Below, piece by piece: positions 34,045-42,767 of a DNA stretch of 64,000 nucleotides. The translations under genes and the position numbers were made by a program. The stretch covers positions 62,001-126,000 of the forward strand of contig NZ_BDCI01000050.1 of NCBI RefSeq assembly GCF_001613425.1. The letters are read 5' to 3'. The stretch comes from Nocardia vulneris. Lineage in GTDB: Bacteria; Actinomycetota; Actinomycetes; Mycobacteriales; Mycobacteriaceae. Positions within the stretch are counted from its first letter, which is position 1. Every line of letters begins with the position of its first letter. Under the pieces are notes generated by a model. The model had not been told where the DNA came from, made no database searches, and saw only the letters and a program-made list of their open reading frames with translations.

Positions 34045-35406
34045 GTGGGCGATCGGGTGCCGAAGGGCCGTCTCGCGCGCGGCAGCAAGCTCGGCCGCCT
34101 GGCCGCGGGCCAGGCCCTGCGGGGGGTCGGCACCCGGTTGTCCATGGTCGGGAAGCCTGAAGCGGCCCGCCAGGTCCTCGCCGAACGATCGACACTGCAA
34201 GCGGCGCAACAGCTCGTCACCGTGCTCGGCGGCCTGAAAGGCGCGGCAATGAAGCTCGGGCAGATGCTCTCGGTGCTCGACGTCGATCTGCTGCCGGAAT
34301 CGCATCGGGAGATGTTCCGGGTCAAGCTCGCCGAATTGCGCGATCAAGCTCCCGCCGTAGCGTTTCCGACCATGCGCGCGGTGATCGAGGACGATCTCGG
34401 GCCGCTGGCACGGGTTTTCGCCGACTTCGACGAAACGGCGATCGCCGCGGCCTCGATCGGCCAGGTGTACCGGGCTCGACTGCACGACGGACGCCAAGTC
34501 GCGGTCAAGGTCAAATATCCGGGGGTGGACGCCGCCGTCGAGGCGGACATGCGTAATCTGGCGATGTTCAGCAAGCTGTGGAAGTCCATGCTGCCCAGCG
34601 CCGCCGACGCCGAGGTGCTCGACGAGATCGCACGCAATATCGGCAGCGAACTCGACTATCTACGCGAGGCGCGGACCCAGCATCGGGTGGCCGCGCACTA
34701 CCGCGGACACCCGTTCGTCACGGTGCCCGACAGCGTCGAAGAGTTCTGCGGTCCACAGGTTTTGGTGACCGAGTACCTCGAAGGGCAGCCCTACCAAGAG
34801 ATTCGGCGGCTGCCGGCCGCGGATCGGGACCGGATCGGCGAGCTGATCTACCGCTTCTACGTCGGATCCCTGTTCACCGATCTCGAATTCTGCGGCGACC
34901 CGCATCCCGGCAATATCCTGCTCGCGGCCGACGGCAGGGTCGGTTTCGTGGATTTCGGCCTCTACCACCGGATGGATCCGGAGCACGTCGAGGTGGAACG
35001 CGCCTGTTTGCAGGCGGCGGGCGAATGTCGCGCCGATGATCTGTTCGCGATGTGGGTCGCGCGCGGCATCATCGATCCCGACTCCGGTGTCGACGCCGAG
35101 GAGGTGCTCGATTACGTGTGGGCCGCCGCGGGGTGGCACCTGGTGGACGAGGAGATCACCATCACCCCCGAACTCGCCACGGGCGCTTTGATACTCGCCG
35201 TGGACCCCAGGGCCGCCGAGTTCCGCGGCATGCGCAAACAGCGCCTGCCCGCCGAGCACGTCTTCTCCCGCCGCGCCGATCTGTTCACCTTCGCCGCGCT
35301 GGGACAGCTGGAGACCACCAACAATTGGCACCGGATCGCTCGGGAGTGGCTCTACGACGAGCCGCCGGTCACCGAGATCGGACGGGTCACTCGGCAGTTC
35401 CGCTGA
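34045..35406 (+). CDS. AarF/UbiB (ABC1) family protein kinase-like
   Basis: 453 residues. It has the family marks: AAMKLGQMLS (the KxGQ motif) near residue 70, the Ala-rich loop AAASIGQVYRA, VAVKVKYPGV (nucleotide Lys), GSELDYLREA, and DPHPGNILLAADGRVGFVDFG (catalytic and metal-binding residues). UbiB-like ATPases act on isoprenoid-lipid metabolism; here menaquinone or another membrane lipid is more probable than ubiquinone. GTG 34045 has GGAGG about 8 bases upstream. It converges on the biosynthetic cluster, one base before the ACP stop. Confidence 0.9.
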   Translation: MGDRVPKGRLARGSKLGRLAAGQALRGVGTRLSMVGKPEAARQVLAERSTLQAAQQLVTVLGGLKGAAMKLGQMLSVLDVDLLPESHREMFRVKLAELRDQAPAVAFPTMRAVIEDDLGPLARVFADFDETAIAAASIGQVYRARLHDGRQVAVKVKYPGVDAAVEADMRNLAMFSKLWKSMLPSAADAEVLDEIARNIGSELDYLREARTQHRVAAHYRGHPFVTVPDSVEEFCGPQVLVTEYLEGQPYQEIRRLPAADRDRIGELIYRFYVGSLFTDLEFCGDPHPGNILLAADGRVGFVDFGLYHRMDPEHVEVERACLQAAGECRADDLFAMWVARGIIDPDSGVDAEEVLDYVWAAAGWHLVDEEITITPELATGALILAVDPRAAEFRGMRKQRLPAEHVFSRRADLFTFAALGQLETTNNWHRIAREWLYDEPPVTEIGRVTRQFR

Positions 35407-35407
35407 C

Positions 35408-35668
35408 CTATTCGGCCGATCCCGCGGCCGGGCGCAGCGCCGCGTCGATGAGTTCGACCATATCGGCGATCGTCCAGCAGGAGAGCAGCTCTCGCTCGGT
35501 CAGCCGGACGCCGAGGCGTTCTTCGATGGCGACGAGACCGATCGCGACCGCGACCGAGTCGAAGCCGAGATCGCCGACCGCGATATTCGTGGGCTCGTCC
35601 TGCGGCACCACCATCCCGAGGTCGGTCTCGACGATGTCGAGCAGCACGTGCAGGGTGGACTCGGACAC
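35408..35668 (-). CDS. Acyl carrier protein
   Basis: 86 residues, GTG start with GGAG upstream. The four-helix ACP pattern is clear, and the 4'-phosphopantetheine Ser is Ser38 in GDLGFDSVA. It is the leftmost gene that fits the assembly-line cluster, standing alone on the minus strand and divergent from the FAD hydroxylase gene at 35831. It is more like a stand-alone polyketide or peptide-type carrier than primary FAS ACP (DSV in place of DSL). The second carrier at 45671 is divergent in sequence, so the two probably serve different steps. Confidence 0.9.
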   Translation of the reverse strand: MSESTLHVLLDIVETDLGMVVPQDEPTNIAVGDLGFDSVAVAIGLVAIEERLGVRLTERELLSCWTIADMVELIDAALRPAAGSAE

Positions 35669-35830
35669 AGCTCCACGTTATCCAGCGGCCGGGCGGCGGT
35701 CGTGGATCGAATGATCCGGCCGCGCTCAACGAACGGCCCGGTGCGGTGCGGAGATCAACTGTCGGACGATGATCCGGCCCCCGCCGCGGAAATAGACTCG
35801 GAGCGTGCACAAGGCACGTAAGGACCGGCC

Positions 35831-36946
35831 ATGACGCCGCGCATCCTGGTGGTGGGCGGCGGTATCGCCGGCCTGACCCTGGCCGCGGCGTTGCGGCGCA
35901 ACGGCATCGAGCCCACGGTCGTCGAACGGGTCGCCCGATACGGGGATGTCGGATATGTGATCACGCTGTGGCCGATGGGCCGCGCGGTGGTGCGGCACCT
36001 CGATCTCGGCGACCGGTTCGACGCGCTGACCGTGCCGATCAACACCTACGCCACCCACGTCGACGGCGGCAAACCGCTGCGCACGTTCGACTTCGGCGGT
36101 CGACTCGGCGACGGTGTGCCCCGGGCGCTGCGGCGTGCCGAACTCATCGAACTGCTCGGGTCCTATGGGGGCGGTACCCCGGTACGGATGGCGCGCACCG
36201 TCACCGGTCTCGAGCAGGACGAACGAATCGTGCTGGCGCGCTTCGACGATGGCACGACGGGCGAATTCGATGTGGTGGTCGGAGCCGACGGCATCGATTC
36301 GGCGGTACGCGGGTTGGTCGCGGGACCCGTGCGCATGCGCCGCAGCGGCCTGCGGCTGTGGACCTGGTGGACGCCGGGTCACGCGGTGGCGGCCGACGAA
36401 TCGCACGAATTCTGGGGAGTCGGACGGTATTTCGGCTACAACCCCACCACCGGATCGGTGGGCTGCGCGGCCGCGCTGCCGGCCGCGGGCGCGCCCGCCA
36501 CTCCGGCCCGGCTGCGCGATCGGCTGGCCGGGGTGGCCGGGCCGATGGAGTGGATGATCGACGCGCTCGACGCCGTCGATCGCGTCGGGTGTTTCGACCT
36601 GGACGATCTCCGGTTGCCGCGGTGGCGGTTCGGGCGCGTGGTGTTGCTCGGCGACGCGGGCGCGGCGTTTCTGCCGACCGCGGGGGTCGGGGCATCGATG
36701 GCGATGGAATCCGCGCTGGTGCTCGCCGAGGAATTGTCGAAGGTGGATGCCGCCCAGGCCCCCGAGGCGTTGCGGCGATACGTACAGCGCCGCCGGGCCA
36801 GGGTCGACGCGGTGCAGAACCGTTCACGCTGGTTGATCCCAGTGATGCAGCGCCGCACCAGGTTCGGCAGCGCGCTGCGCAATGCCATGCTGCGGGCGCT
36901 GCCGCAGCGAATGGTGATCTCCGAGATCACCCGCTGGAATCCGTAG
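35831..36946 (+). CDS. FAD-dependent monooxygenase (PHBH/UbiH fold) 1
   Basis: 371 residues. The Rossmann GxGxxG is VVGGGIAGLT (residues 6-15); the DG motif is VVGADGIDSAVRG; the GD motif is LGDAGAAFLPTAGVGASMAMESA. These define single-component group A flavin hydroxylases. It closely resembles the second hydroxylase at 41646-42767 (both share ITLWP, a W-rich mid part and the same GD loop), so one is probably a duplicate of the other. Substrate hydroxylation or epoxidation of the cluster product is likely. Divergent from the ACP gene. Confidence 0.87.
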   Translation: MTPRILVVGGGIAGLTLAAALRRNGIEPTVVERVARYGDVGYVITLWPMGRAVVRHLDLGDRFDALTVPINTYATHVDGGKPLRTFDFGGRLGDGVPRALRRAELIELLGSYGGGTPVRMARTVTGLEQDERIVLARFDDGTTGEFDVVVGADGIDSAVRGLVAGPVRMRRSGLRLWTWWTPGHAVAADESHEFWGVGRYFGYNPTTGSVGCAAALPAAGAPATPARLRDRLAGVAGPMEWMIDALDAVDRVGCFDLDDLRLPRWRFGRVVLLGDAGAAFLPTAGVGASMAMESALVLAEELSKVDAAQAPEALRRYVQRRRARVDAVQNRSRWLIPVMQRRTRFGSALRNAMLRALPQRMVISEITRWNP

Positions 36947-36957
36947 CCCGCACGGCG

Positions 36958-38202
36958 CTACCCCGGGCTCAGCACCAGCGCGCGCAGGGTTTCGGCGAAA
37001 TCTCCGACGGCACAGGGCAATACCCTCGGGTCGGCGACTACGCCGACGGTCAGCCGGTCGCGCAGGATCAACGCGGTCACCATCAACTCGTCGGCCATCA
37101 ACGGCGAGAACGGCACCGTCGCATCGACGCTGTGCCCGAATACGGTGCGCCGCATCGCGAATCCGGGGGTGACGCTGACGCTCAGCCGACAGGTGTCGCG
37201 CACCATCCGTGCCATCAACCGGGTCTGCGCCCGCCACGGCAGGTATTGCAGATCCACCCCGGCCGAGGCCAGCGCGCGGCCCTGGTCCACCGGGTCGATG
37301 GCGGTCAACCGCTCCCGCACCATCCGGACCTGATCCGTCATCCGCGGTCCCGGCGGATCGACCGCGAAAAACGCGGAGACCGTGGCGTTTCCGGTGTGCC
37401 GCGCCGCCGCATCGAGGGTGACCGGCACCATGACGCGCAGCCCGTCGCGATCGGTTCCGGGGATCATCTGCCGATAGGCCGCCGCGGCCGCCGCCAGGAG
37501 GTATTCGGTGCTCGAGCCCAGCGTGTCCGTCGCGTGCCGCCGCAGCGACCGGATCGGGATCGAGAACTCGGCGACCTGCCGGGCGCAGTCCGCGGGCGGG
37601 AACGGCAGCACCCGGCCCGCGCGGCGCAGCGGACGCGTGGCGCGATACTGCCGGGGCACCTCGGTGCAGGTACGCCAGGTGAGTGCGCGTTCGAAGGGAA
37701 AGCGTTGCGCGGTAACGAATCTGTCGTAGTCGTGCGCGGTGGCGGTGTCGACGACGAGGGCCGCGAAGCCCGGTGCGGCCAGTCCATCGCTCAGGCAGTG
37801 GTGCACGCGAAGCAGCACCGTCTGGCCGCCGCGGTCGGCCTCGTCGACCAGGGTGATGTCCCACGGCGGCACGCCGCGCGGCAGCGCGGTGGCCATGCGC
37901 TGCTCGATCAACTGGAGCAGCCCGCTGTGGTCGGGCACCGCGGTGTGCCGCACCCGCACAGCCGGATCCACGGCCGCGGCGAAAGCCGGTCGGCGGCGCG
38001 GCCGCTCAGGCAGGCACAGCCGATACAGCGCGTGCGCCCCGGCGCGCGCGGTCACCCGAGCCCGCAGCCGGTCGACCGTGATCGGGGCGCCCGGCTCCAG
38101 CCGGAGCGCGAGCATCCAGTGCATCGGATGCCCGGCGCTGTCGAGACGTAGATGGACGCAATCCAATTCGGTCAGCCGCAGTCCGGCCCGATCCCCCGTC
38201 AC
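36958..38202 (-). CDS. WS/DGAT-type O-acyltransferase
   Basis: 414 residues, about 50 fewer than typical wax ester synthase/diacylglycerol acyltransferases. The catalytic motif is intact as HHCLSDG (HHxxxDG), and the start (LRLTELDCVHLRLDSAGHPMHWM) is characteristic. GTG 38202 overlaps the transacylase stop by 4 bp (GTGA), and I chose it for this coupling; a much longer frame upstream is only read-through over the neighbour. Such enzymes esterify acyl chains from CoA or ACP to alcohols. In this cluster it could release or tail the chain, since no thioesterase is present. Confidence 0.88.
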   Translation of the reverse strand: MTGDRAGLRLTELDCVHLRLDSAGHPMHWMLALRLEPGAPITVDRLRARVTARAGAHALYRLCLPERPRRRPAFAAAVDPAVRVRHTAVPDHSGLLQLIEQRMATALPRGVPPWDITLVDEADRGGQTVLLRVHHCLSDGLAAPGFAALVVDTATAHDYDRFVTAQRFPFERALTWRTCTEVPRQYRATRPLRRAGRVLPFPPADCARQVAEFSIPIRSLRRHATDTLGSSTEYLLAAAAAAYRQMIPGTDRDGLRVMVPVTLDAAARHTGNATVSAFFAVDPPGPRMTDQVRMVRERLTAIDPVDQGRALASAGVDLQYLPWRAQTRLMARMVRDTCRLSVSVTPGFAMRRTVFGHSVDATVPFSPLMADELMVTALILRDRLTVGVVADPRVLPCAVGDFAETLRALVLSPG

Positions 38203-39134
38203 GGCGCGAACTCCCCTGGATAGCCGAAGTACCGCACCGTCGGTGCAGGGTCGCCGCGGCCGATGGATTTCGCCAGTATCCGGCTCGGCCCCACCTCCAC
38301 CAGTCGCGTACAACCCAGGCGCGTCAGCGTCGCGAGCACGGCAGTCCACCGCACCGGCGCGGTCAGCTGCCGTTCGGCCAGCGCCCGCCAGCGCGCGGCG
38401 GTGTACAGCCCCGCATCGGCGTTCGCGACGACCGCCACATCGGTCCGCTCGAACTCCGCCGCCGCCAAGGCCCGCCGCAGCAGCGGTACCGCGGGCCGCA
38501 TGAGCGGGGTGTGGAACGCACCGCCGACCGGTATCCGCACCACTTTCAGCCGCGCCAGCTTCGCGTCCTGGGTCACCGCGTCGACGCCCGCGACGGTGCC
38601 GGACACCACGACCTGGCGCGGCCCGTTCAGGTTGGCCACCCAGACCCGCGCGCCACCGGCGCGCGCCGCGGCGGCGAACGCCTCGACCACTTCGCTGCTC
38701 GCGCCGAGGATCGCGGCCATCGTGCCGGGCCACCGCAGTGTCGCGGTGCGCATCGCCGCACCTCGCGCGGCCACGAGTTTCGCACCGGTTTCGGGTGTCA
38801 GTGCGCCCGCCGCCACCAGTGCGGTGTACTCCCCCAGGCTGTGTCCGGCGCAGGCGTGGATCGGGCCGATCGAGCGATGCTCGGTCAGGTAGTCCAGCGC
38901 CAGCAACGACATGGTGAAAATCGCCAGTTGCGCGGAATCCGTTCGACGCAAATCCGATTCGCCGGTGCGCAGGAGCAACTCGGCGATATCGCGCCCCGTC
39001 CAGCCGGAGACCTCGTCGACGATCCGCCACTGCGCGGTGTCGCGCCATCGCTCGCCCATCGCCGGACGTTGCGCACCCTGGCCGGGAAAGATCAGGGCAC
39101 AGCGCGGCGGCCCGGCGGGCCGTGAATCGAGCAC
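38199..39134 (-). CDS. Malonyl-CoA:ACP transacylase (FabD-like)
   Basis: 311 residues. FPGQGAQ at the start, the nucleophile in GHSLGE (Ser99), a conserved Arg in VAARGAAM and the His in GGAFHTPLM give the full FabD catalytic set. It would load malonyl groups onto the cluster carrier proteins. GTG 39134 fits best because the region before it (a Ser/Arg-rich stretch) is unlike FabD N-termini. It is co-transcribed with the WS/DGAT gene and divergent from the AfsA-like gene across 165 bp. Confidence 0.92.
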   Translation of the reverse strand: MLDSRPAGPPRCALIFPGQGAQRPAMGERWRDTAQWRIVDEVSGWTGRDIAELLLRTGESDLRRTDSAQLAIFTMSLLALDYLTEHRSIGPIHACAGHSLGEYTALVAAGALTPETGAKLVAARGAAMRTATLRWPGTMAAILGASSEVVEAFAAAARAGGARVWVANLNGPRQVVVSGTVAGVDAVTQDAKLARLKVVRIPVGGAFHTPLMRPAVPLLRRALAAAEFERTDVAVVANADAGLYTAARWRALAERQLTAPVRWTAVLATLTRLGCTRLVEVGPSRILAKSIGRGDPAPTVRYFGYPGEFAP

Positions 39135-39211
39135 GGGACGAGCGTAACGCCCGCTGCGGCACCGGTATTCGGTCAGACGTTGAGCGCGGTTCACCGAACG
39201 CACGATGATTC

Positions 39212-39225
39212 ACGCCGATCGGCGT
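39212..39225. promoter_or_regulatory. 14-bp palindrome in the divergent cluster promoter region
   Basis: ACGCCGATCGGCGT is a perfect palindrome in the 165-bp gap between the transacylase gene and the long plus-strand operon. It lies 75 bp before the AfsA-like start codon and may be an operator for the cluster. It does not resemble the autoregulatory elements known for butyrolactone receptors. Confidence 0.45.
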
Positions 39226-39299
39226 CGATACGCTCCCGGTAGCCGGGCCCCGCGGCCGCGTCGCCGCAGTACCGGCCCGCTCCTCGACGAGAGGCCACC

Positions 39300-40319
39300 G
39301 TGGACACGACCGCAACAACGACTCGTCCTTCGTCCGATGGCAGCCGAAACGCACTGTCGGAGTTACGCTTCGAGCAGACCGTGCCGCGCTCGACGGTGCA
39401 CCGCAGCGCCGTCAACGAGGTGTTCCTCACCGACGCCGCGGTGCTCGGCAAGCGCGAATGGGCGGTGGCCGCAATGCTGCCGCGCAGCCACGTGCTGTTC
39501 AACGACGGCGGCAATCCGGACTATCTGGATCCGATCGCGATCATGGAGGTCACCCGCCAGGTGACCGAGTACGTGGCGCACGCGTTCGTCCAGGTGCCGG
39601 ACAATCAGTTCCTGGTCTTCCGCGATATGCGGATCGAGGTCTTCGCCCCCGAGTTCCTGCGCGCCGGGCCCGCGCCCGCGCGGGTGGTGACCATCGTCAA
39701 CGCTCGTACCTCCGAGCGGCTCGCGCAACACCCCGTGACGCTCATCGTCGACGGCAACGAGTGCGCCAGAGCCGGCGGCCGGTGGCTGCCGCTTCCCCAG
39801 CACTACTACGACTACATCCGGGAGAAGGCCCGCAAGAAGACGCTCGCGCGCGGGCCCGAACCCGCGGAACCCGTCGACCCCGCCGCGCTGCTCGCACCGC
39901 AGCGGGTCGGCCGGGAGCACCCGAAGAACGTCCTGCTCGCGCATGGCGTGACGACCACCGCAGGCGGCATGTCCTTCCGGCTGGTCTTCGATCCGGCGCA
40001 CCCGTTCTTCTTCGACCATCCGATGGACCACGTGCCCGGCATGTTGCTGCTGGAGGCCGCCCGCCAGGCGGGTCTGGCGACCTTGGCCGAGCACCGGGGC
40101 GTGCCGCCGCAGCGCTGTCTGCTCGTCGGGTGCGACGTCGACTTCGGCAACTTCTGCGAGCCCGACCTGGTCACGCACTGCACCGCCGCGATCGACGAAA
40201 CATGGTCCGGCGCTGCCGGTTCCCCGCGGCGGCAGCGGGTGCGCGTCGGTTTCCAGCAGGCGGGCGTGGCGCTCGGCGCCGTCACCCTCGACCTGCTCGA
40301 CGAAACCGGTTCGGGCTGA
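39300..40319 (+). CDS. AfsA-type double-hotdog protein (A-factor synthase homologue)
   Basis: 339 residues with two AfsA repeats (about 30-165 and 205-335). The first has PRSHVLFND and DPIAIMEVTRQVTEYVAH; the second FFFDHPMDHVPGMLLLEAARQA. AfsA condenses a beta-ketoacyl thioester with dihydroxyacetone phosphate to start gamma-butyrolactone signals. In this position, as first gene of the operon, it could make a signal or join the product chain to a C3 unit. No butyrolactone receptor gene is in view, which leaves both options open. GTG start. Confidence 0.9.
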   Translation: MDTTATTTRPSSDGSRNALSELRFEQTVPRSTVHRSAVNEVFLTDAAVLGKREWAVAAMLPRSHVLFNDGGNPDYLDPIAIMEVTRQVTEYVAHAFVQVPDNQFLVFRDMRIEVFAPEFLRAGPAPARVVTIVNARTSERLAQHPVTLIVDGNECARAGGRWLPLPQHYYDYIREKARKKTLARGPEPAEPVDPAALLAPQRVGREHPKNVLLAHGVTTTAGGMSFRLVFDPAHPFFFDHPMDHVPGMLLLEAARQAGLATLAEHRGVPPQRCLLVGCDVDFGNFCEPDLVTHCTAAIDETWSGAAGSPRRQRVRVGFQQAGVALGAVTLDLLDETGSG

Positions 40320-40332
40320 AGGGGGTAGGACC

Positions 40333-41649
40333 GTGACGACACCGGAACGAGTCGCGGTGGTGGGGTCCGGTGTCTCCGGGGTCTCCGCCGCGTTGACGCT
40401 GCGCCGGGCCGGCTGTGCGGTGGAGATCTTCGAATTGACGGATCGGGTCGGCGGCCGCGTCGGCGCGGCCGAACTCGACGGACGCGCGGTGTTGCTGGGC
40501 GGCAAGAACATCGGGCGCCGCTACACCCGGCTGCGGGCGATGCTCGAGCTGCTGGGCGGGACCGGATACGAGCCGTTCGGCATCAACACCGCTCGCCTCG
40601 TGGCGGGCAAGCTGGTCCCCCTCGACAGCGCGCACCGGACCGAGACCTTGCGCGCCATCGCGCGCATGTGTGACTGGCGCGACCTGGGCAAGCTCGACGG
40701 GCTCGCCAGGAAGGTCCGCGCGACGGACTCGGCCCGCTTCCTCGGCTCCGAGCTCGCCGCGAAGCTGGCACGCCGGGACGATCGGCCGCTGTCGGCACAT
40801 TTCGGCCGCTATACCACCGCCAACTTCCTCCGGCCGATCACCGTGCGGATGAACGGCGCCGAGCCCGAGGAGAGCTACCTCGGCACTTTCGCCGTCAACA
40901 TGGGCATGCTGCTCGACCGCTTCGACCAGCCGACCACCGGCCTTGCCACACTGCTGGCCCGGGTCGAGGCGTGCGCCGAGATCCGTTACCGCACCACGGT
41001 CACCCGCATCACGCGGTCCGAGAACCGGATATACGTCGAGGCGATCGATGCCCACGGCCGGTCCAGCCGGACCCGGTATGACGCCGTCGCCGTGTGCACG
41101 CCCGCCTACGCGGCGGCGCCGTTGCTGGCCGAGCTCTCGGAAACGGCTGCGGGACTGCTGCGTTCGGTCCGGTACTTCCCGGCCACGGTCGCGGTGGTGG
41201 GTTATGCGCACGATGTCTTCGCCGCCGATGTGCGCGCCCTCGCACTGGACGACCTGCCGTGCAGCAATGTCGGCAGCTACGGCACAACGACGAGAAACCT
41301 TGTCCGGTACACCTTCTCCGGTAAGCACGGCCGCCTGCGCGAACCCACCGAGGCCGACGTGCTCGAGCTGGTCACCGAGGCCGAACAGCGGCTGCGCGCC
41401 CACCTCGGCGCCGCGCCGCAGCCCAGAACCGCGGCGGCGATCCGGCATTGGCCGCGCGCGTACTGTGCCTACCTGCCGCACTACGGCACCTTCCTGACCG
41501 CCCTCGCCGCCGCGCTCGCACCGCTGCCCGGCATCGCCCTGGCCGGTGACTATCTGCTCGGCACCTCGCTCGAGGCCTGCTGCCGTTCCGGCGAAAGCGC
41601 GGCCGCGGCACTGCTTCCGGCACCGCTGCCGCAGGGAGCGGGCAGGTGA
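40333..41649 (+). CDS. Amine-oxidase-fold flavoenzyme (NAD(P)/FAD-binding, protoporphyrinogen-oxidase-like)
   Basis: 438 residues. AVVGSGVSGVSAALTLRRAG binds FAD at the N-terminus, followed by RVGGRVG (GG doublet). The C-terminal ALAGDYLLGTSLEACCRSGESAA completes the flavin-contact region of amine oxidases, phytoene desaturases and protoporphyrinogen oxidases. It could oxidise an amine or desaturate a C-C or C-N bond of the product. The GTG start follows AGGGGGTAGG; it overlaps the second hydroxylase by 4 bp. Confidence 0.85.
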   Translation: MTTPERVAVVGSGVSGVSAALTLRRAGCAVEIFELTDRVGGRVGAAELDGRAVLLGGKNIGRRYTRLRAMLELLGGTGYEPFGINTARLVAGKLVPLDSAHRTETLRAIARMCDWRDLGKLDGLARKVRATDSARFLGSELAAKLARRDDRPLSAHFGRYTTANFLRPITVRMNGAEPEESYLGTFAVNMGMLLDRFDQPTTGLATLLARVEACAEIRYRTTVTRITRSENRIYVEAIDAHGRSSRTRYDAVAVCTPAYAAAPLLAELSETAAGLLRSVRYFPATVAVVGYAHDVFAADVRALALDDLPCSNVGSYGTTTRNLVRYTFSGKHGRLREPTEADVLELVTEAEQRLRAHLGAAPQPRTAAAIRHWPRAYCAYLPHYGTFLTALAAALAPLPGIALAGDYLLGTSLEACCRSGESAAAALLPAPLPQGAGR

Positions 41650-42767
41650 GAATCCTGATCGTCGGCGGCGGTATCGCCGGGCTGACCCTGGCCGCGCGGC
41701 TGCGCCAGCGCGGCGTGCGCCCCACCGTGATCGACACGATCAGCAGTTACAGCCGCCACGGTTCCGCGATCACCCTGTGGCCGGCGGGCAGCCGGGTGCT
41801 GCGTGACCTCGGCCTGTGGAACTCGTTCATCCACACCAGCGCGCCACTGCGGCGCTATGTCGTGCACGATCGTGACGGCGCCGTGCTGCGCACCTTCGAT
41901 CTCGAACGATTGGGCGCGCGAACGGGTTTGCCGCGGGCCACCCCGCGTGCCGAGTTGCTCGCGATCCTCGAATCCGCCAACGGTGGTACACCGGTCGATC
42001 TGGAGACCGAGGTCGCCAGGATGCGCCAGATCGGTTCCACCGTGCGGGTGCGCTTCGCCGACGGGCGCGAGCGCGATTTCGATCTCGTCGTCGGCGCCGA
42101 CGGCCTCCGCTCGCGCACCAGGCAGCAGGCGCGGTTGCACACTGCCGAACGCCGCTTCGGCTGGCGCATCTGGTGCTGGTGGGCCCGCCGCGGCAGCACG
42201 CCGCCGGGCGAGCTGCACGAGACCTGGGGCCTGCGACGCATCGTGGCGGCGTACCCGACCCAGGACCGGGTGGCCTGTTTCGTGGCGATCTCGGGGGCAT
42301 TCGACGGCACGGCCCCGCATCACTGGCCACCGAGCGACCGCCGCCGCATCGACGACTGCGTGATCCTGCGCACGTTACGCGACGCCGACCGGGTCGAATG
42401 TCTGGACCTGGTGGAAGTCACTGTCCCGCAGTGGGTTCGGGGACGCGTCGTACTGCTGGGGGACGCCGCGGCCGGGCTGGTGCCGACCACCGGCATCGGG
42501 GCGTCCCTGGCGATGGAATCGGCGGCGGTGCTCGACGACGAACTGGTGCGCGTCGACGCCGCGCATATCGATATCGCGCTCACCAGATTCGCGCGCCGCC
42601 GCATGCCCCGGGTGGATGCGGAACAGCACCGCGCCCGGGTGGTCGGCGACGTCATGATGCTCGAATCCCCTGTCGCCCGGCACTTCCGGGACCTCGGGTT
42701 GCGCTATTTCCCGACGCCCGTGCTGTGCCGCGAGCTCGACCGCTGGAACCGAGGGAGAACACCATGA
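41646..42767 (+). CDS. FAD-dependent monooxygenase (PHBH/UbiH fold) 2
   Basis: 373 residues, GTG start inside the previous gene's end. It has GxGxxG (IVGGGIAGLT), the DG motif (VVGADGLRSRT) and the GD motif (LLGDAAAGLVPTTGIGASLAMES). It is a paralogue of the hydroxylase at 35831 and is coupled by 4 bp to the SRPBCC gene downstream. Two successive hydroxylations, or use of alternative substrates, are plausible. Confidence 0.87.
   Translation: MRILIVGGGIAGLTLAARLRQRGVRPTVIDTISSYSRHGSAITLWPAGSRVLRDLGLWNSFIHTSAPLRRYVVHDRDGAVLRTFDLERLGARTGLPRATPRAELLAILESANGGTPVDLETEVARMRQIGSTVRVRFADGRERDFDLVVGADGLRSRTRQQARLHTAERRFGWRIWCWWARRGSTPPGELHETWGLRRIVAAYPTQDRVACFVAISGAFDGTAPHHWPPSDRRRIDDCVILRTLRDADRVECLDLVEVTVPQWVRGRVVLLGDAAAGLVPTTGIGASLAMESAAVLDDELVRVDAAHIDIALTRFARRRMPRVDAEQHRARVVGDVMMLESPVARHFRDLGLRYFPTPVLCRELDRWNRGRTP

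Noticed and set aside
39135..39299. Butyrolactone-receptor element next to the AfsA homologue
   Set aside because: The palindrome there does not resemble the known AT-containing receptor elements, and no receptor gene is adjacent.
38203..39354. N-terminal extension of the WS/DGAT frame to about 798 residues
   Set aside because: The extension reads through the transacylase gene in another frame and has no homology-like features. The GTG at 38202 with a 4-bp overlap is the normal start.
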